A stretch of DNA of 64,000 bases, from positions 13,594,874-13,658,873 of the forward strand of contig OZ005607.1 of assembly GCA_963930655.1 (NCBI GenBank), read 5' to 3'. The stretch is from Myrica gale (Eukaryota > Streptophyta > Magnoliopsida > Fagales > Myricaceae). Numbering within the stretch: position 1 is the stretch's first letter; every line of letters starts with the position of its first letter. A program made the position numbers and the translations under genes. Under the pieces are notes generated by a model that did no database searches, was not told where the DNA came from, and saw only the letters and a program-made list of their open reading frames with translations. Below are positions 34,101-45,681 of this stretch, piece by piece.

Positions 34101-37100
34101 AACATAACAGGATGACCATGGGGACTACTCATCAGTGAATATGGATACTGCTGTTGCAATACGTACCCTTGAAGCGACTTATAAATCGTCAACAGATGCT
34201 GCCGCTGTTGAAACTATGATACTAAGACTGACAGAGAAGGTATGGGTCTGATGTCTTCCTGTCTGTTACTCTACCCATAAATTCTTGGTTGATATCTATG
34301 TAGCTTTGGCTATGTTTGCCCTCTCTGCGATCTAAAATGGTCTGTTGTGTGGGGGCATTAGTTCTCTCGTTAATTGTTTAGGAGAAGAATTGCAATATCA
34401 AATCTTCCGGTTGTTAAGTCCTGTGAAACTGGGCAAGTTGTGCCGTGTAGGTGCTGCTTGCATTAGGGCATAAAAACAGCTTGATTGATTCCAATGATGC
34501 GGCTTTGCAATAATGTTTTGGATATAGCTGTGGAATGAGGAGGGATATGTCCACCAAGGGCCAGCCCTGTTACGTTTTTCCAATGATGAGACATATAGGG
34601 CAAATTTGTTCATCTGGCATCGTGTATGTGGAATCCTAATGCAATCATGTCTGTTTTCGTATCTGAGTGTTGATATGTGGATACACACAAGCTGTGTCAC
34701 TGCTTCTGCACCTGTTCCACTTGAAGAGAGGGACTGGAAAAAAATGACTCAAAAGGAGGCATACCTTTCGTTTAGTGGGTGGGTGTAATGGACCCACATA
34801 AGCTTGGAGATTCACACCTTGGAAAACCGGTTTGCCAAGTGGAGGTGCCTCTAAGCTTATATAAAGTCATATACATACTTTCCTAACCAATGTGAGATTG
34901 TTATATACCCCCACCCTTTTTAAAACCAACGCCCCAGTTGGTCGAGCACCATGGGGCTTCTATTCACCGGGGTGGGGCCGTGCTCGTCCCACCGGATCCA
35001 TGGCCGGCCACTCCGTAGGCGCTGCTGCAGGGTAGCACAAGAGCCCACAACTACCTCTGATGTCATTTGTAATGGACCCACATAAGCTTGAAGATTCACA
35101 CCTTGGAAAACCGGCTTGCCAAGTGGAGGTGCCTCCAAGCTTATATAAAGTCATATAGATACTTTCCTAACCAATGTGAGATTGTTACAGTGGGGATCTG
35201 CGTATATGTGGCAGTAAGATTTTGGAGAAAAGGAGCTTCCTTGATTAAAAATGGGACGTAGAAACTTTAATATTTTAAGTTGTTGGAAGGCTAGGATTGG
35301 AAAATTGTAGTTAAATCATGTTAAGTAGCTTCTTAGATCGAGGTTGAGTGACCTAGGTATTACATTTGCCATTGTTTAAAGATTCGAATAATTTCAATGC
35401 CCATGATGCACTTAATTTGGTCCTTTCTCGGCTTGTTTGTCTGTGTCAAGATGTGTTCAGTAGTTGTATCTTGGTTTTATCGGCTTCACTGATATGCCAC
35501 ATACAATTGCATCTACAGGAAGGTCCAGTTCTCAAAAGCAAAGGCAAGGCCAGCAATGCTACACGAATTGCTGTCCTGACTTGGAGATCATTATTAATTA
35601 TGTCAAGGGAATGGAAATACTACTGGCTTCGACTTATTCTTTGTATTCTTCTTACTCTCTGTGTTGGTACAGTATTTTCTGGATTGGGGCACTCTCTGTC
35701 TTCAGTTGTGGTGAGTTTCTTAAATGACTTTGTAGGTATTATTTGGGTGCAATAATTGTGAGATTACATGTATACCTCCACATACTGATTATTTCCGTAG
35801 TTGAACCTCTAAACTGGTTCCTCAAATTCATTCATACTTTATAACATTCTACTCGGAATCAAATTATAGATAGTGATGACCTGTAATGGCCACTGTTGTT
35901 ATGCAGCTTGGCTCATTATGATGGTGCTTATAATGTGACTAACCTGTCATGGGCCCACTTACCCAAGAAAACTGTCATGGGCCCTAGGAGTTGCTTTTCT
36001 ATTTTGTTTTCCCTAGAAAGTCTTCTGCTTGCTACCTAGTAGGCACAGGTCTGCACAACCTGTTGACATTCAAGACCCCCATAGAAATTATATACATTTT
36101 GGACTACCATGCAACAAGTACCATTGTGCTTGTAAACCTCCGATCTATGTGTGGGCTGCATCAACATGAACTTGCAATATTCTGTCTTCAATTGCGCTCA
36201 TCATTTATTTGTTACATATATTATCTCTTCCCGAGTAACTGAATTTCCCTACTTTTGGAAATTTTGGTTGCTCATAGCTTTATTTATGTTAAATTAATAT
36301 ATTATGGATCTGTGATTTATGTGAATACCTTTTGGCTTCATTTATTATGTTGCAGATGAGAGTTGCAGCAGTATTTGTATTTATATCATTTACTTCGCTT
36401 CTAAGTATTGCTGGGACACCGGCACTGATGAAAGAGATTAAGGTACTCCTGATTGCTATACATAAAATATTAATTTCAGCAGGATTGGTTGTTTGTGAAG
36501 ATGTGATTATGTGCAAGTGATAGAACAGGACTCATATGCTCAAGTCCACCTGTAATTGCTGGTTTTATTGGTTTTTTAAAATTGTATATGTTGCGTTTCA
36601 TCTATCTTTGACATTCTAATCATGTAGGATATACCTCTCAATGGAGGTTTTGTGTTTCTATGATGCTAATGTCCGTTCTTCCTAGTAAGGATCTAATGTG
36701 GAACTTGACAATGGTCAGGGCCCATTAAACACCTTATCATTGTTATGATCAACTAATGCCATTTTTGTAACGCCTCATTAACAACTCGGTACTCCAAAAG
36801 AATAGTTAATGTCACTTTTGAACCTCCTTGGAGTCATTACAAAACCAATACACTTACTGAGGATTCAATGTGGGACATGATGATTCCTCTTCCATTTCCT
36901 TTTCTTTTCCACTCTGTCTGAGCCTCGGGTACTACAGATACAATTTGTGGACATTTAGGTGAGCTTTCATCAACTTATGACCAAGTGTGATAATGATAAT
37001 GACATCAAGATGTTAGTATTTGCAGGGATTAAAATTGCTGGTTTGCCCCGAAAGCAAAGCATAGGCTTATGGGACTTGCTTTGTTGCGGTTGATTCTCCC

Positions 37101-38726
37101 CGTCATGCATATGCTTTTAGCCCTTCGTGATGTCAATGGATAATATAATGCACAACCTGCAAATATTTGAGTTTTGGGTGCCAAATGGACTTATGTTGTG
37201 GGCTACATGAATTCCTAAATATCCAGGAATGGACTAGTCTATCCATGAATCTGGGTGAATACTTTTTCTGGGTTCTTGGTAGTTAGCCTCTGTTCCAATA
37301 TTTGTTTCTCCACCGTCCATAACTGGACAAGAATGAACAACAAAACAGCATTTACAAAGTCTGTTTGCATAGACTTATTCGCAATATCAAATTAACTATA
37401 ACTAATCAAGTGTTCGATTATTTGTATTCTCCTTGTAGCACCGAATTCCCTCTAGGTGGTCATAGTTTTCTCTTAATTGATCTGGATCAAATTGCTTTCA
37501 TTTTGCAGGTATATGCGAGTGAAGAATCAAACCAGCATTCGGGTGCAACTGTCTTTTTAGTGGGGCAACTTCTCTCTAGCATTCCGTTCCTGTTTCTCAT
37601 CTCTATTTCATCGAGCCTTGTCTTCTATTTCCTCATTGGGTTGCGGGACGAATTCAGCTTGTTGATGTACTTTGTGCTGAATTTCTTCATGTGCCTTCTA
37701 GTAAATGAAGGGCTTATGCTGCTTGTTGTTTCTTTATGGCAAGATGTTTTCTGGAGCATCTTGACACTGGTATCCGTACATGTGAGTTCCCATTCCACCA
37801 GAAAAATCACCGAATCTCTAGACCACCATTTTCTGAGTCTTCTATTTCAAGAATGAAGTACAAATATTCATGCTTTATATGCTGTTGATCATTTATTATT
37901 TTAGCTTCAAATCTGCAAGAATTTGTAATGGGGATCATTATGTTTGTTTGACCTGCAAAACTGAACTTATGAATCACTGTCGTAGAGCTCGTGTAGCTTT
38001 GTTTGGTGGAGGTAACATTATGTGGTGCTTATGAAGCACGTCTTGCAAACAATGTGTGAGCTATTCATCCACTTTGGTGTAATAGGAACTATAATGCTTA
38101 TGATTGACCATCTGGATTCTGGCTGACTTGATCACTCTCCTGTGATGTAATAGTCAACACTCATGGAATTTCAGGTATTGATGATGCTTGCTGCGGGCTA
38201 TTTCAGAATTCGAAGCACTTTGCCTGGAACAATGTGGAAATATCCACTGTCCTACATTGCTTTCCATACATACTCTATTCAGGCAAGTAAACTTATAAGG
38301 TGGTTCTATTAGGCACACCACATTGCATATAAAATATCTGGCTTTTGATTATAAATGTCCCGACTAGGGTGAGTAACAATCCTCACTGCGTCGAACTGTT
38401 GGTTTGTTTAAATTTCTGTTTTCTTGGCTGAATGTTCTTGTAAAATTCGATCCATTTTCATGTTTTAGGGCCTCTTGGAGAATGAGTATCTAGGAACTTC
38501 CTTTGCGGTTGGGCAGGTAAGGACCATTTCAGGGTTTCAGGCCCTTGGTAGTGCATATGACATATCTCTGGACACTAGTTCCAAGTGGAAGAATATACTC
38601 ATCTTGTTTATTATGGTGGTTGGGTATCGCATTCTTGTTCTTGTTTCGCTGCATCTTCGTGTTGGGAAAAATAAATCCGTGCTCAAGATTTTTCGATGTA
38701 ATCGGGATAAGACAAATGCAAGATGA
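31168..38726 (+). CDS. ABCG3: ABC transporter G family half-transporter, ABCG3-like
   Basis: Eleven exons: 31168-31639, 31728-31807, 32255-32541, 33468-33639, 33905-34018, 34111-34239, 35519-35710, 36356-36442, 37509-37781, 38175-38282, 38469-38726; 723 residues in one frame. The protein follows Arabidopsis ABCG3 closely, starting with MEEIQSQSDNYRSSSSSASS. The Ser-rich N-terminus (1-110) is followed by the nucleotide-binding domain (about 115-340), a linker, and the membrane domain (about 455 to the end) with six expected helices. This is the reverse NBD-TMD order of the WBC subfamily, which works as dimers exporting lipids or other hydrophobic compounds; the substrate of ABCG3 is unknown to me. 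The ATPase motifs are degenerate: Walker A is GPAKSGKST (143-151), the Q-loop has GFVERE, the signature is LPSGEKRR (248-255), Walker B is ILFIDEP (268-274), and the switch His is Tyr305. Intron 10 is GC-AG; all others are GT-AG. Introns 3 and 6 carry transposons. The gene looks intact. Confidence 0.95.
33019..33397 (+). mobile_element. hAT-type miniature element in ABCG3 intron 3
   Basis: A 379-bp non-coding unit starts TAAGGGTGGTCA and ends TGCTCACCCTTA, an inverted terminal repeat of about 12 bp with one or two mismatches. It is flanked by GTCCAACT on the left and GTCCAAGG on the right, matching at six of eight bases, as expected for an aged 8-bp hAT target duplication. GGTTCCGG-type repeats lie just inside both ends. 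No transposase, so non-autonomous. Confidence 0.7.
34784..35189 (+). mobile_element. TRIM with 5-bp target duplication in ABCG3 intron 6
   Basis: Two direct 122-bp LTRs (34784-34905 and 35068-35189) start TGTAATGGACCC and end GATTGTTAYA, differing at about five positions. They enclose only 162 bp of non-coding GC-rich DNA. Exact GTGGG copies flank the unit (34779-34783 and 35190-35194). It is structurally whole but has no genes, so it depended on enzymes from other elements. Divergence of about 4 percent between LTRs suggests an age of a few million years. A canonical primer-binding site is not obvious. It lies within an intron in sense orientation. Confidence 0.8.
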
Positions 38727-40939
38727 ATGAAAGGAAAGTGAGCCTTGTTGCGCTGTGCACATTTTTTGCTAGCTTGTGCAATGAAGTTTTTGAAAACGTT
38801 TAATGAATGATAGAAGTGCATGAGATTCATGACGCTTTTGCTCCTCATGTGTCTACATTACATAAATTTGGTTCTTGAGATTTTCAAAAGCCTCGGTGTC
38901 GAATCAACGTGTATGCTGGGTTAAGGGGTAAACTGCTTGCAGGTTTTTAATTTGACATTCCCTGGGCCCAACTGTTTGCAAGTCTAAATACAAAAACTTG
39001 GTCCTTGGAAGGGTGGTTTTATACTGTTTTGACTGATGCTGACATGCTAAATGTTATAAGCTACGAGTGTTTTGGCAAGTCTGGTGCTTCCATTTTTGTT
39101 TCTTTCCCTCCTACTCGATTGATTACAGCATATCCCGATTATTTGCTTTAAGGAGTGGAAACAATGCCTCACTTGATTTAGCTTATTTGGGTGAGCTCCA
39201 ATTTAACTGGGACATTGGCCGTGAGTACACTAAGATGGTAGAATTTTGGGTTTTCCAGAAAAAGAAAAAGAAAATATAAGATTAATTAGGTTGGGATTCA
39301 TTTTCGCCTCACGTGACAAATAAAGAATGAACACTTTTTCGAGCATTCCATGGCTTAAAACCAATCGTTTCCATTCTGAGTTTAGCATAAAAATACCAAA
39401 TTGTGAGCAATTTCGGATCCTGGGTGGTCTTCATTTATGCGTTTACTTGTTTATGTATCTAATCACGAATATTGTTTTATGCTTAATTACTCCGGTGCTC
39501 TTTGTGGTAGTTTTAAATCTCAAACCGGTCATTATGATATTTTTTATTCTAAAATAGTTCCGGAATATTATTGTGTTAATAGTATTCTTCATCTGACTGA
39601 CGCCTGCATTTGAATAACGAATTTCGATGTGGTTGATGGGACACGTCCTAAATAAAATTAGGCCTCACGTGTCTATTTTCAATGGTAAAAATTTTACGAG
39701 GGTCATCCCAAATCCAAATTCTCATCCAGAAGGGGAGCTGAATTCAATGTAAAACAAGCTAGGTTTTATCCATTAGGCTTCTGAATTCATTGTAAAACAA
39801 GCTAGTTTTTGCTAAACTCCAAAACTTTTTGTTCCTTTTAACCTAAGGGACGAAATTCACATGAACAAACCTTATTTAATGTATGGGGTAAAGTCATAGT
39901 TAGCCCCCTATGTTTAGGAAAATTTCAAATAGCTATCCTTAATTTTCAATCCCATAATTTGAGACTCATAACTTTAAAACCTGTCAATCTTTGCCCACAT
40001 CTAAATTCTTTGTCAAATGAGACGGTTTTTCGTCCACGTGCATCACACGTGCCTCTCTTCCATCTGAAATGACCAAGCTGCCCTTGATAAGTGATTGCTG
40101 GCTGACCTCGATGCCCTTGCTCTGTCGTGCCCTAGACGAAGACCGAAAGAAACGTAATCATGGCTCGTCCAAGACAACTTCGGCTCACTGTTGTTCTCTG
40201 GATTCGAGCTGGTGAGGGGAGAGAGGAGAAAACAGCTTGTATTAAGGAACGTGTCGGAAATAGCCAAATATTAGGTTCGTCGAGTTCAAGGGCCTCCACC
40301 AACTGTGAGTTAAGAAGTTGTACGTTTGAGTCCAAGAGACGTTAGCGAGCGAGCGATAGGTAGGAGGAGATATCATTTGGTTTGTGTGATTTCTTGCGTG
40401 CTGGCTACGTCAATGCTGCCATAGCTAGCTTGGATTCGAAGGCGTTTAAGCCTGACACTATGCTAACCTCTCTTCCTGGACAGATCAAAAACTGGAGCCT
40501 CCTGTTAGAAAAAACCATGGCACCTGGAGCATCCACATGGGTATTTAAATTTTTAGCTCAAGTTTGAATTATGGTTGAACTGGATATCTTATTCTGCTTT
40601 TAAATTTGAATTCAAACTTAGCTGATTTCTCTCCTTGGGATTCTCTGTGTGAGATTCTTACGTATGTTTATTTAAGAAAATAAACGTAGAGAGAAAAATC
40701 AATCGACATATTCTAAACAGTCTCACAGAGAAGAACTTTATCTTAAGGCATCAAGGCTTCCATCTTTTAGCTTTGGATCTGGAGGGTGGAATTCATAAGG
40801 AGACTCTGGTAGCTTCATGAATGACTTGAGAGTAGTGTTAGTGATTCGTGATCGTTGATCGTGAGCTGTAAGACGAGCGAACAATATTCCTGAAAATCGA
40901 AGATTCCGCACAAGGTATTTCAGATATCTATCCACTCAG
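38727..40939. other. 3' flank of ABCG3 and intergenic DNA
   Basis: The first few hundred bases are probably the ABCG3 3' UTR. The rest contains no gene I can support. The tract at 39890-40050 (TAGCCCCCTATGTTTAGG) resembles terminal sequence of degraded plant transposons. Confidence 0.4.
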
Positions 40940-43137
40940 TTTCAGCAACTATGTGAGGAAAAAGGTATACGCAAGCAATTAACGATTTCTGGACTCCTCA
41001 ACAAAATGATGTTGCAGAAAGAAGGAATCGTTCTTTTATTGGAAATGGTTAGATCGATGATGGCGTAAGCCAACCTCCCAATACCTTTATGGGGGGATGT
41101 GTTCTGACTGCTGCCTATATCCTTAACTGATGCAGATTCGCTGGCAGCGACATATTCCGCCTCAGTGTTGGAGTCAGCAGTGGTGTTCTGCTTGAAACTT
41201 CTCCAACTCACTACTCCTTTACCCAATGTAAACACTAATCCAAATGTAGATCTTCTATCATCAATATCTGATTGAAAATCTGAATTTGTGTATCCCTGGA
41301 CAGTTAGAATTTCCTCTCCACCACACACTAGACAATAGTGTTTGGTTCTTCTCAAGTATTTGAGAATATGTTTGACTGTTGTCCAGTGCTCAGGGCCTGG
41401 GTCTGATTGATATTTACTCACAACACTAACTGCATGACTGATATCCGACCTTGTACAGAGCATTGCGTACATGAGGCTTCCTACAGCTGAAGCATTAGGA
41501 AACTTCCTCATTGTATCTCTCTCTTCCTGTGTCTTAGGAGACATCGTCTTGGAGAAGCTGTGTGGATACGTAAATTCATACAAGAGCTTGAAGTTGTCCC
41601 TTTAATAGAATTCCAGATCACCATTTATTGTGACAACAATGGTGCTATAACATAGGCGATGGAACCTCGGGCTCATCAAAGGACAAAACACATAAAAATA
41701 AGATTTCATCATATTCGTGACATTGTGAATCGGGTGATGTAGTGATAGCTAAAATAACATCAGCTGAGAACATCGCAGACCTGTTCACTAAACCGTTGAC
41801 TTAGAGAGTGTTTGAGAAGCATTTAGAGTCTATGGGTGTCAAGTACATGTCTGATTGGTTCTGAGTGCAAGTGGGAGATTGTTAGATGTATGCCCTCAAA
41901 ACCACTCATTTTGCATAATTATGAGATAATTATTGTATTGTTTAATCACTTGTATATTATTTTGGGTACATGAAATGACATAAGATGTCATATTTATAAT
42001 GACATTAGATGTCATATTGTTGAACAACATTGTAGAAAAGTCATACCAATGATTAATGAATCGGAGGCGGAGAGTATGACTTTTTGGATCCTTGTTGACT
42101 TACTTTGTTCTAGACCGAGGTACATGATAATGTACAAATAGGTCTACACTCGTTGTGTCTCTATAAGATAGAATGATAGACTCCGTCATTGAGGTGGTGA
42201 CCTTAAGCAGACGAGTGGGTGCAATGTAAGAGTACATGCACTGAACCAGATCAAATATGAATACCTTTTGGAAACGATCACTGATGTAGAGAATGATATT
42301 AAGCACAATTAGCTTATGTTGTCCTTAGACCTGAGAGAGTTATGCAAGTTTGCTTGTTGTGTGCTTGTGCTTTGACTGAGTCATTTGGTGATGATCTTCG
42401 CAGATCAAATATTTCAGATAATGTTAGGCGTTGTGCATAGTAAGTGAATTTGTATAATTGCTCAATATGGAATCCACCAGTCTCTTGATGAGGAAATATA
42501 TTCATTATGTCTGTATATTGTTTGACTCATATAAAAACGCTGCGCAACGATATTTTGTGAAAAGTGTTTTCACGAGTTTTACTTGTAATATATATATTAA
42601 GTAAATATTTGCGAAAATGATTTTGGAAAGTTTTGGAAATCCAACTAGGCACAGACTGAGAATTAAGAATTATATGAGCTAGGGACTTAATCGGTGATAT
42701 TATTCCGATCCTATTAGCTCATGTGAAATATAGTATGGTGGAAGGATAAATAAGCGTATAATTGTTAGCAAAAAAGATTTCACAAAAACAATCTCATTAT
42801 CTCGGTGGTCAATTATGATATGTTAATGGACATGATCATAATTTGTAGAAGCCTATAAATTCGGATTACAGAATATAAGGGGTTTAATGAAAAAGAGTTT
42901 TTAATGATCCCACGACCGAGATTTGAGATCTCTAAAGATCTCACGCTATAACATAGTTGAGTTTGAGTCAGCTATTATAAATAGCTCATAATTCATTTTA
43001 ATAGAATTTGATTCCACGAGAGAGTTTCTCTCTCTAATCTCTCTCTTTCAAAGTTGTGTGCGTGGATCTGAAGGAGACAAAACACTTGGGCTGCTCTGAT
43101 TCAACAATCCTTTCCGCTGCGATCTCGCGTTCCAACA
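40940..43137 (+). mobile_element. Ty1/Copia remnant with 3' LTR
   Basis: Copia pol pieces precede a full LTR. Integrase-like sequence lies at about 40960-41130, RNase H-like sequence at 41135-41583 (on the minus strand) and 41640-41870 (plus strand), ending in the typical ITSAENIADLFTKPLT stretch. A polypurine tract (AAGTGGGAGAT) comes directly before the LTR. Pieces lie on both strands, so the element is rearranged as well as truncated. It is heavily broken, with many breaks, and no 5' half is present. The same LTR family recurs at 44046-45196 and in part at 53230-53980. Confidence 0.75.
41880..43137 (+). repeat. 3' LTR of the Copia remnant
   Basis: About 1.26 kb, starting TGTTAGATGTATGCCC after the polypurine tract and ending GCGTTCCAACA. 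Closely related in reverse orientation to the solo LTR at 44046-45196. Confidence 0.75.
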
Positions 43138-43139
43138 GA

Positions 43140-43639
43140 TTGATCATCATGGGAATGATTAGACAGTAACCGTCGAGAGTTTAGTTCATACAGAAGTCAT
43201 TTTCCTCCATAAACGTGAGTTACAGTAAAAGAAGTCTCATAGAAATGTTGTTTCCAAGCCGAAAGTTCATCCTAAAGATTTTTTGTAAGCTTAAATTTAG
43301 TTTTTTGAGGTAATGATGTTCTTGTTATTTTATTGATTTGTACTGATTATTTTGTGGGTTTGATGAAAATATTAGTTTGGTTATATTTTGAGTATTACGT
43401 TAAGTACTGTAGTTCATTTATCATATGCATGAGTTGTAAAATTGAGTTTGGAGCTTTTTGATATAGGTTGGGATGAGTTTGGGTAGAAATGTATAGGTTT
43501 GTATTATTGTAATAGCGTGTCTTCCTCATAACGATCAATTGTCACATGAAAGGTCTGATCGCATTGTTTATGCCATGTGTTTTGTCTTCGACGTTTGATT
43601 GGATGATTAGACATTTAGTGGATGACCAATAGTCCAAGT
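43140..43639. other. non-coding stretch between the Copia LTR and the transposon-protein fragment
   Basis: No coding frame I can support. It is probably degraded transposon or flanking DNA in which the two LTRs inserted. Confidence 0.35.
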
Positions 43640-43965
43640 AAGCGCCCGATAGGGATTCACCCTGTTGTGGTAGAGCACTTGGTTGAGCTAGTTGACTTCG
43701 AAAGCTTACTCTATGAGAAGCATACCTTGAGTCAGCTGTTCATGATCCAGGGGTGGATACTCTAGTTGTCTTGAACAGGCCAAATTGTCACTAACCTGGT
43801 TTGTGACTTTTTTGTTGCACTGGTGGCTGCAGATACTGACGTCAACGATATGCAGATCACTGTCCGAGACCGGCCCCTAGTGTTTTCTGCTGACCGTATT
43901 GCTACATTCCTCGACATTCATAGACCGGCTGCGGGGGTCCTTTCCTACTAAAGAGTTGGCGCTAC
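43640..43965 (+). pseudogene. putative plant transposon protein domain, second fragment
   Basis: Plus-strand reading gives IHPVVVEHLVELVDFESLLY, then QLFMIQGWIL and, in another frame, LVCDFFVALVAADTDVNDM and ITVRDRPLVFSADRIATFLD. This parallels the minus-strand fragment at 18560-19300 (LVREFY..I; VRNMPIIFSPDDLANFL), so it is the same family (Pfam PF20167, as I recall it). It is out of frame within itself and is interrupted downstream by the solo LTR at 44046, so it is a pseudogene. Confidence 0.55.
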
Positions 43966-44045
43966 AAAACCCCTATGAATGCAAATCAAGAACAATGGAA
44001 CATATTGTGCGACATGTTCACTAGGGAGACATTCCTTGTATGTGC

Positions 44046-45196
44046 TGTTGGAACGCGTGATCGCAGCAGAATGATCGTTGAATCAGAGCAGCGCAAATGT
44101 TCTGCCTCCTTCAGATTCACGCACAGCTTTGAGAAATAGAGTTTAGAGAGAGAAAGTCCAGAGAGAGAAACTCTCGTGAAATGAATTCGTTGAAAATGAA
44201 TTATCTCTTTTCTCAAATGATTTTTGAGCTATTTATAATGGCTGACTCGAAACTCAAATCTCGGCCGTAGGATCATCATGAAAAACTCTTTTTCATTAAC
44301 CGTCTTATATTTTGTAATTCTAATTTATGAGTTTCTACAAATTGTGATCATGTCTATTAACATATCACAATTGACCCTCGAGATAATGAAATTTTTTTTG
44401 TGAAATCCTTTTGCTAACAGTTATACGCTTGGTTATCCTTCCACCATACTTTGAAAAATCATTTTCGCAAATATATACTTAATATATAATATAAGTAGAA
44501 CTTGTAAAAACACTTTTAACAAAATCTCGTTGCGCAGCATTTTATATGAGTCCAACAATATACAGACATAATGAATATACTGTCTCATCAAGAGACTGGT
44601 GGATTCCATATTAAGCAATTATACAAATTCACTTACTATGCACAAGGCCCAACATTATCTGAAATATTTGATCTGCGAAGATCATCACCAAATGACTCAG
44701 TCAAAGCACAATCACACAACAAGCAAACCTGCATAACTCTCTCAGGTCTAAGGAAAATATAAGCTAATTGTGTTGAATATCATTCTCTACATCAGTGATC
44801 GTTTTCAGAAGGTATTCATATCTGATCCGGTTCAGTGTATGTACTCTTACATTGCACCCACTCGTCTACTTATGGTCATCACCTCAATGACGGAGTTCAT
44901 CATTCTATCTTATAGAGGCACAACGAGTGTAGACCTATTTGTACATTATCATGTACCTTGGTCTAAAACAAAGTAAGTCAACAAGGATCTGAAACGTCAT
45001 ACTCCATGCCTTCGATTCATTAAACATTGGCTGACTTTTCTACAATGTTGCTCAACAATATGATATCTAATGTCATTATAAATATGACATCTTATGTTAT
45101 TGCATGTACCCAAAATAATATACAAATGATTAAACAATAACAATAATTATCTCATAATTATGCAAAATGATTGATTTTGAGGGCATACGTCTAACA
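44046..45196 (-). mobile_element. solo LTR of the Copia family, inverted, with target duplications
   Basis: Reverse complement of the LTR type at 41880-43137: reading the minus strand it starts TGTTAGACGTATGCCC and ends GCGTTCCAACA. Identical TGTGC copies flank it (44041-44045 and 45197-45201). About 1.15 kb with no internal region, hence a solo LTR. It inserted next to the plant-transposon-protein fragment. Confidence 0.8.
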
Positions 45197-45201
45197 TGTG
45201 C

Positions 45202-45681
45202 CTCCATCGTATAGTTTGTTATTTAGAAATAAATAGCTATTACTAACTATATTGTAGAAATACAGAAGAGAAGCAAGGTGAACAAAAGGAATAGAACAAA
45301 CTTGATTGTGGATCATACTTCTAGTTGCCGATCATTCCAATGAACACGATCAAATATGGTAGATTTTTGGTATTGGTAATTTAATTATTTTATTGAGTAT
45401 TAATTATGTTATATTATCATATGCAGAAATATTAAGAAAGTGAACATATTGATCCTATTGGTACTACACCAATAAAGATGGTTTGAGTGTCAGATGTGAG
45501 ATAATTTTTTAAGTGTATTCTTTTTTGGCAAAATTACCCAAACGGTTCTTGTGGCTTCAATTTGTTACAATTTGGTCCCCGTGGCTCCAATTTCAATGAT
45601 TTAGTCCTTGTGGCCACCAATACAATGCAAGAGGGACCCTCCGTCCACACCTCCGTTAATCCCTTGACAGAATATGCTGAC
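45202..45681. other. intervening non-coding DNA
   Basis: Contains a tract (45540-45665: GTCCCCGTGGCTCC, TTAGTCCTTGTGGCC, CCTCCGTTAATCCC) typical of ends of degraded plant transposons. No gene supported. Confidence 0.35.

Noticed and set aside
34398-34788. Open frames between ABCG3 exons 6 and 7
   Set aside because: They lie inside intron 6 and do not connect in frame to flanking exons.
40043-40567. Several short frames on both strands near 40.1-40.5 kb
   Set aside because: No homology recognised, no splice-site support, and mutually overlapping.
44571-44976. Plus-strand frames resembling those on the minus strand at 42100-42505
   Set aside because: They are mirror translations of the inverted LTR pair, not genes.
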